From positions 9,734,001 through 9,798,000 of the forward strand of contig NZ_CP109027.1 of the NCBI RefSeq assembly GCF_036226885.1: DNA of 64,000 bases, given 5' to 3'. This DNA is from Streptomyces sp. NBC_00663 (GTDB taxonomy: Bacteria; Actinomycetota; Actinomycetes; Streptomycetales; Streptomycetaceae). This document shows, piece by piece, positions 60,061 to 64,000 of this stretch. The notes under the pieces are model-generated. The model was given only the letters and a program-made list of their open reading frames with translations, was not told the origin of the DNA and made no database searches. Made by a program: the position numbers and the translations under genes. How positions within the stretch are numbered: position 1 is the stretch's first letter; each line of letters starts with the position of its first letter.

Positions 60061-61673
60061 AAGTGCTCTTGACCTGCAACGATAGGACTTGCTGAGGATC
60101 CTGTGGCTGCGAGGGAAAGAGCACTTCCCAGGTGAGAGAGCCTATCGCGTCCTACCCGCGTGTCCGTGTCCAGAGTGACGGTCGGCAGGTGGTCTCGCAG
60201 GTCGGTGCGGTCCTGTTGGTGGAGACAGTCCGCAAGATCGGTCTTGACCGGTGATATCCGCGGCACTGGCGACCTGGCGGAAGCCACGGGCCGTCCACGA
60301 TCCCGGGAAGATCCTCCTGGACCTTGCCCTGGCGGTCGCGCTCGGCGGGGACTGCCTCGCCGACATCGCCCTGCTGCGGTCCGAGCCAGCCGTGTTCGGG
60401 CCGGTCGCCTCCGACCCGACGGTCTCCCGCCTGACCGATACCCTCGCCTCCTCGGGCGAGAAGGCGCTCACGGCGATCCGCGCCGCACGTTCCGAAGTCC
60501 GAGCCCATGTATGGGCGTTGGCCGGAGAACGGGCTCCGGATGCCGGCGGGCAGGTGACCGTGGACCTGGACGGAGTACTCGTCCTGGCCCACTCGGACAA
60601 GCAGGACGCGGCCCCGACCTGGAAGAAGACCTACGGCCACCACCTGCTGATGGGGTTCGTCGACCACGGCCCTGGAGGGACCGGCGAACCGGTCGCGGCC
60701 CTCCTGCGTCCCGGGAATGCGGGTTCGAACACGGCTACCGACCACATCACCGCCGTCCGCCTCGCCCTGGCCCAACTGCCGAAGAAGTACCGGCGGGGCC
60801 GGCGGACCCTGATCCGCTGTGATTCCGCGGGCGGGACCCATGAGTTCGTGGCCTGGCTCGCCCAGCGTGGGCGGTGGTTGTCCTACTCGGTCGGCATGAT
60901 CACCGAGACCATCCACCAGTGCGTTCTCCAGATCCCGGCCTCGGCCTGGACACCGGCGGTCGAGTCGGACGGCGAGGTCCGTGACGGGGCCTGGGCCGCC
61001 GAACTCACCGGGGACCTGCTGGACGGCTGGCCGCGGGGCATGCGGCTGATCGTCCGCAAGGAACGTCCCCATCCCGGGGCCCAGTTGAGGATCACCGACG
61101 CGGACGGCATGCGGATCACCTGCTTCGCCACCAACACCGCCAGCCGTCCGATCGCCGAACTCGAGCTCCGTCACCGGCTGCGAGCCCGCGCGGAGTACCG
61201 GATCCGGGCCGCCCGGTCGACCGGCCTGCGGAACTTGCCCCTGCACGACACCACGCAGAACAAGGTCTGGCTGGAGATCGTCCAGATCGCACTTGATCTG
61301 CTGGCCTGGATGCCCATGTTCGCCCTGACCGGCCAGGCGAGACTCTGGGAACCGCGTCGCCTGCGGTTCCGCCTGTTCTCCGCTGCCGGACAGCTCGTCA
61401 CCACCGGCCGGCGCCGGATCCTCCGCCTCGCACGCCACTGGCCCTGGACGTTCGAAATCACCACCGCTCTCGAACGGCTCGCACTCTTGCCAAACCCCGG
61501 ATGACCAGCGGTTCTCCTGGTCCTACGACAGAACGTTCCAGTCCGGAGCAGTGGAACCCGGCGTCCACCCGAGACGACACTCGGGCTCTCGACCTGCCCA
61601 GCATCGGCCATCGACAACGAAACGGACCACCGACTCCCTCGGAGGCCCGTCAAGAAAGATCGAGGTTAGCGCC
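60061..61673 (+). mobile_element. IS1380-family insertion sequence
   Basis: The left end has AAGTGCTCTT (60061-60070) and AAGAGCACTT (60117-60126) just before the transposase start. The right boundary is placed near 61673 from the fall-off of element-like sequence and is approximate. No target duplication was resolved. Confidence 0.55.
60132..61504 (+). pseudogene. IS1380-family transposase, one frameshift
   Basis: From GTG 60132 the frame reads ASYPRVRVQSDGRQVVSQVG and AVLLVETVRKIGLDR, then meets a TGA. A single missing G near 60250 separates it from the main frame (60251-61504): ISAALATWRKPRAVHDPGKI, TVDLDGVLVLAHSDKQDAAP (first Asp), TLIRCDSAGGTHEFVAWLAQ (second Asp), and ending ITTALERLALLPNPG. 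If ATG 60251 is used, a 417-residue protein lacking about 40 N-terminal residues could still be made. Confidence 0.85.
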
Positions 61674-61811
61674 TGGTGGCCCCCGTTCACGATCTGCCCT
61701 GGCTTCCGCGCCCACGACGTGGATAGGTACCGTCATGTTGACTGACCTAAGGTCGAGTTCACCTGTCCAATGAAGGATCTGGCCCTTGGTGGAGGCCGGA
61801 TGGGAGTATCT
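61505..61811. other. IS1380 right flank and upstream region of membrane gene
   Basis: No gene seen. Base composition drops in G+C after about 61700, where the 5' region of the next gene begins. Confidence 0.4.
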
Positions 61812-62651
61812 ATGGAACCAATATCACTGTTGGCGGCGAGCGGCATCTGGGAGGCGTTGCTAGCCACCAGTGGCAGTACATCCGAGACGGAGCTGCGCCG
61901 CGCTTGACAGAACTCGCAAGAGTATCTTCGTCGTTGGCGAGCGTGGGCCTTGTTTGGTGGCGTCATCGCGGTGACTTTCCCCCTCGGTGTGTGGCTCATC
62001 GGCGGTCTCGAGAACTGGGATCAGCGAGCCGTCGCCATGGCTGCCGCGGCCTCGCTTCTGGCGGGAGGCGGAGCGCTGGCGTGGTCGTTTGGCCGCTTGC
62101 AGAGACGTAGATTTATCCACCGCTACACAACCGAACTGAAGGCCAAAGAGCAGGCCGCAAATAGCGACAGGGCCGAGTCTGAGCAACTTGAACTGGTGCG
62201 TCTGTGGGAGACCACGAGCCGTCGACTCGACCTTTACCATCAGATAGCTACCCGACAGGCAGAGCAAAGCTTTCGGCATGCCCAAATCGCAATGGCTGTT
62301 GGATTCGCAACCATCGTTGTCGCTGCGAGTATTGCTGCATTGGCCGCTAGGACCACGGCAGGAAGTATCGTCTCGGGCGTCTTGGGAGCAACCGGTGCGG
62401 CGATGGCCGCTTATATTGGGCGGACCTTCGTGCGCTCTCGCGAGGTCGCCGCGACCCACCTGCGTTCGTACTTTCTGCAGCCCTTGGAGTTTTCTCGCTA
62501 CCTTGCTGCGGAGCGGCTGATCGGAACGTTGACGCCAGAGGCTCGACCGAGCGCGGTTGATCATCTTGCGCAAGCGATCATTCTGGGGCGAGTGCCTGGT
62601 GCCGATGCAGAGACGGACACGACCAATGGCGGCAGCGCCGACACGACTTGA
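61812..62651 (+). CDS. two- to four-TM membrane protein, TRADD-N-associated-like; 5' end interrupted by TGA
   Basis: From ATG 61812 the frame reads MEPISLLAASGIWEALLATS then SETELRRA, a TGA at 61905-61907, and continues without another stop as QNSQEYLRRWRAWALFGGVI, AVTFPLGVWLIGGL. Later parts are LWETTSRRLDLYHQIATRQA, FATIVVAASIAALAARTTAG and FVRSREVAATHLRSYFLQPL. The middle-to-C-terminal region resembles what I recall as TRADD-N-associated membrane domain proteins, linked to bacterial NLR-like immunity. A CGA-to-TGA mutation is the simplest explanation of the stop; a TTG at 61950 could restart translation for a 233-residue form. G+C is lower than in the neighbours. Confidence 0.6.
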
Positions 62652-62666
62652 GAGCAGTGACCAGGC

Positions 62667-63008
62667 CTATGTGAGGTGCGCGACGGGCGCACGTAGTCCT
62701 GGCGTCGGCCGCTCGCATCGGCTCACCTCCCAGGCGGCGCTCACCACCCGCTGATAATCGTTCGGGCCGAGCAGGTCGAGCAGGAACCGGCAGACCTGGT
62801 ATGCGAGGTCGACGCGTGCGTCGGTCTGCATTCCGAAGCGTCGCTCGAAAGCCCACTGCCTCTGGACGCCGAGCAAGTCGTGCCTGGTTGGGTGCGAGGT
62901 CTCACCGTAGACCGCTTCCACGGCGCAGCCGAGAGCTGGCTCGAACACGGTCGGTGCCAGTACCTTCAGCATCACCAGCTGTGAGCAGCCTTGATGGTCA
63001 GGGGCCAT
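62667..63008 (-). pseudogene. C-terminal fragment of unknown gene joined to ISL3 end
   Basis: The minus strand reads SQLVMLKVLAPTVFEPALGC, ETSHPTRHDLLGVQRQWAFE and DLAYQVCRFLLDLLGPNDYQ, which looks like genuine coding sequence. Upstream the frame is continuous with the ISL3 transposase end, so the element probably truncated this gene. An ATG at 63008 exists without clear ribosome site. Family not recognised. Confidence 0.4.
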
Positions 63009-63109
63009 GCGGCTTGAGGCCCGTACAGGCGCTCGCGGCCGAGCGCGAGGGTGATGTCGGTTGGCGTCTCGTTCGCAACAGCTTGATAGCGCACCTGGCC
63101 CAGCAGGGA

Positions 63110-64000
63110 TGGAGGGCTGTCGGCGTACAAGTGAACGTGGCCCTGGCAAGATTTTCGTGAAACGGGGCTGTGCAACCGTGCGCCGGTGACGCTCCGTCAC
63201 GGAGCGGCGTCGGAGGTGGGCCATGAGGACGACGCGGTGGCGCAGGAGCGGAACGCCGGCGCGGCCGGCCATGATCCTCTTTTGGAGTTTCAGATCCGTG
63301 ATCCGGCCTTCGTTGACGCCGGAGTTGAACGGGGTGGTGATCCCCTGCACGACTGCTGGCTGGTCTTCGCGGATGGCGTTGGCCAGGCTCGCCAGGGCAG
63401 GCAGGCCAGAGGCCGCGAGTTGGTCGAGCTAGTCCGGCAGCGGGGCGGCGTTGCGGGCATCGAGCATGGCCGCGAACTGCCTGACCAGAGTGTGGGTTTG
63501 GTCGAGCTCCGGGCAGTGTTCGAGCAGGCGATGGAGTGCCTCGGTGGTGTGCAGGCCGCGTCGAGACGGTGTGGTGGTGATCCACCGGGCGACCTGGCGG
63601 GGCGAGGGTGGCCGCTCGCGCGGTGTGTCGATCGGCAGACTGCGGCGTAGCGGTGCGATGGCCATCTTGACCCGCTGGTAGTGGCCGCGGTAGCCCTTCG
63701 CGGCAATCTCCTGGTGCAGCACGGTCGCGGTGTGTTCGCCTTCTTCCCAGCGTTGCCCCAAGTAGTCCAGATACGGATCGAGGCTCGTGGAGCGGCGGGG
63801 CGGAGTACGCCGTATGCATTCCTGCCAGCAGGCAGCGCGTGCGCACTTGGCCACGGTGCGGCGGTTCAAGCCGATTTCGCGGGCTATCGCGCTGAGACTA
63901 CGGGCTGTACCGGTGTATTCCTGGACGGTCTCGAACAGTCGCTTCGCGTGACGGCGGGCGGGAGTATCGGCCGCCTCGCGCGGTTCGTCCGACGGGGCCG
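63110..64000 (-). pseudogene. ISL3-family transposase, nonsense mutation, continues past window
   Basis: The frame is open from the window edge: RRHAKRLFETVQEYTGTARS, LSAIAREIGLNRRTVAKCAR (helix-turn-helix), DPYLDYLGQRWEEGEHTATV, LHQEIAAKGYRGHYQRVKMA. A TAG at 63429-63431 follows AAPLPD, where relatives have Trp, and the same frame goes on LDQLAASGLPALASLANAIR, GITTPFNSGVNEGRITDLKL then QKRIMAGRAGVPLLRHRVVL. The terminal part near 63110-63170 (CGTTTCACGAAAATCTTGCC) looks like the element end. Because no stop follows, the frame reads into the fragment at 62667. Confidence 0.82.

Overview
The window is high-G+C actinobacterial DNA and looks like Streptomyces: G/C-rich third positions, many GTG starts, abundant TetR, DeoR and MmyB-type XRE regulators, a sugar ABC operon without its own ATPase, and overlapping ATGA/GTGA gene junctions. 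The density of insertion sequences and broken genes suggests an accessory (for example chromosome-arm) region. No rRNA, tRNA or CRISPR array was seen.

Layout. 1-2.0 kb: divergent alpha/beta hydrolase and XRE-cupin regulator around a clean palindrome, then a methyltransferase. 2.1-3.1 kb: decayed IS5-type transposase. 3.4-6.5 kb: TetR regulator divergent from an oxidoreductase/SDR/DoxX operon. 6.5-9.1 kb: IS630 element inserted in an aldehyde dehydrogenase gene, a secreted protein, and a DNA-ligase remnant. 9.5-12.2 kb: TetR regulator and two tandem paralogous SDRs with shared operator-like motifs. 12.6-15.8 kb: TetR regulator flanked by two tautomerase-family genes, an alcohol dehydrogenase and a truncated thioesterase, with four copies of one operator. 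15.8-16.4 kb: junction of gene fragments around an 11-copy 7-bp tandem repeat.

16.7-26.5 kb is a coherent carbohydrate (probably polyol) catabolic locus: HAD hydrolase, DeoR regulator, two zinc dehydrogenases, two permeases, a lipoprotein binding protein, a shortened PfkB kinase and an FGGY kinase. Substrate would be imported by the ABC system, oxidised by the dehydrogenases and phosphorylated by the kinases. 27.0-35.4 kb is a redox and efflux island (cupin, two SDRs, two related MFS exporters, cyclophilin-like lipoprotein, alcohol dehydrogenase) with a tandem pair of translationally coupled XRE regulators. 36-38.2 kb holds an HExxH membrane protein and a frameshifted CvpA/trypsin-like (MarP-like) protease. 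38.4-44.6 kb encodes a Tat-exported three-subunit molybdenum aldehyde/xanthine-dehydrogenase-type enzyme with XdhC and MoaA.

44.8-50.7 kb: secreted protein, two more MmyB-type XRE regulators each near an SDR, and a truncated FAD monooxygenase. 50.8-54.7 kb: GNAT acetyltransferase, frameshifted IS5-family transposase, a small conserved-looking protein, a strong hairpin and a two-component system in which both genes are frameshifted. 55.1-57.7 kb: two divergent inositol-monophosphatase-fold genes around an F420-type reductase gene. 57.6-64 kb is an IS-rich end (ISKra4, IS5, IS1380, ISL3 remnants) enclosing a SnoaL-like protein and a membrane protein resembling TRADD-N-associated membrane proteins.

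Many frameshifts lie in G or C runs, including a 14-G and a 10-G tract. Some may be sequencing errors rather than true decay, so each pseudogene call here depends on the read data.
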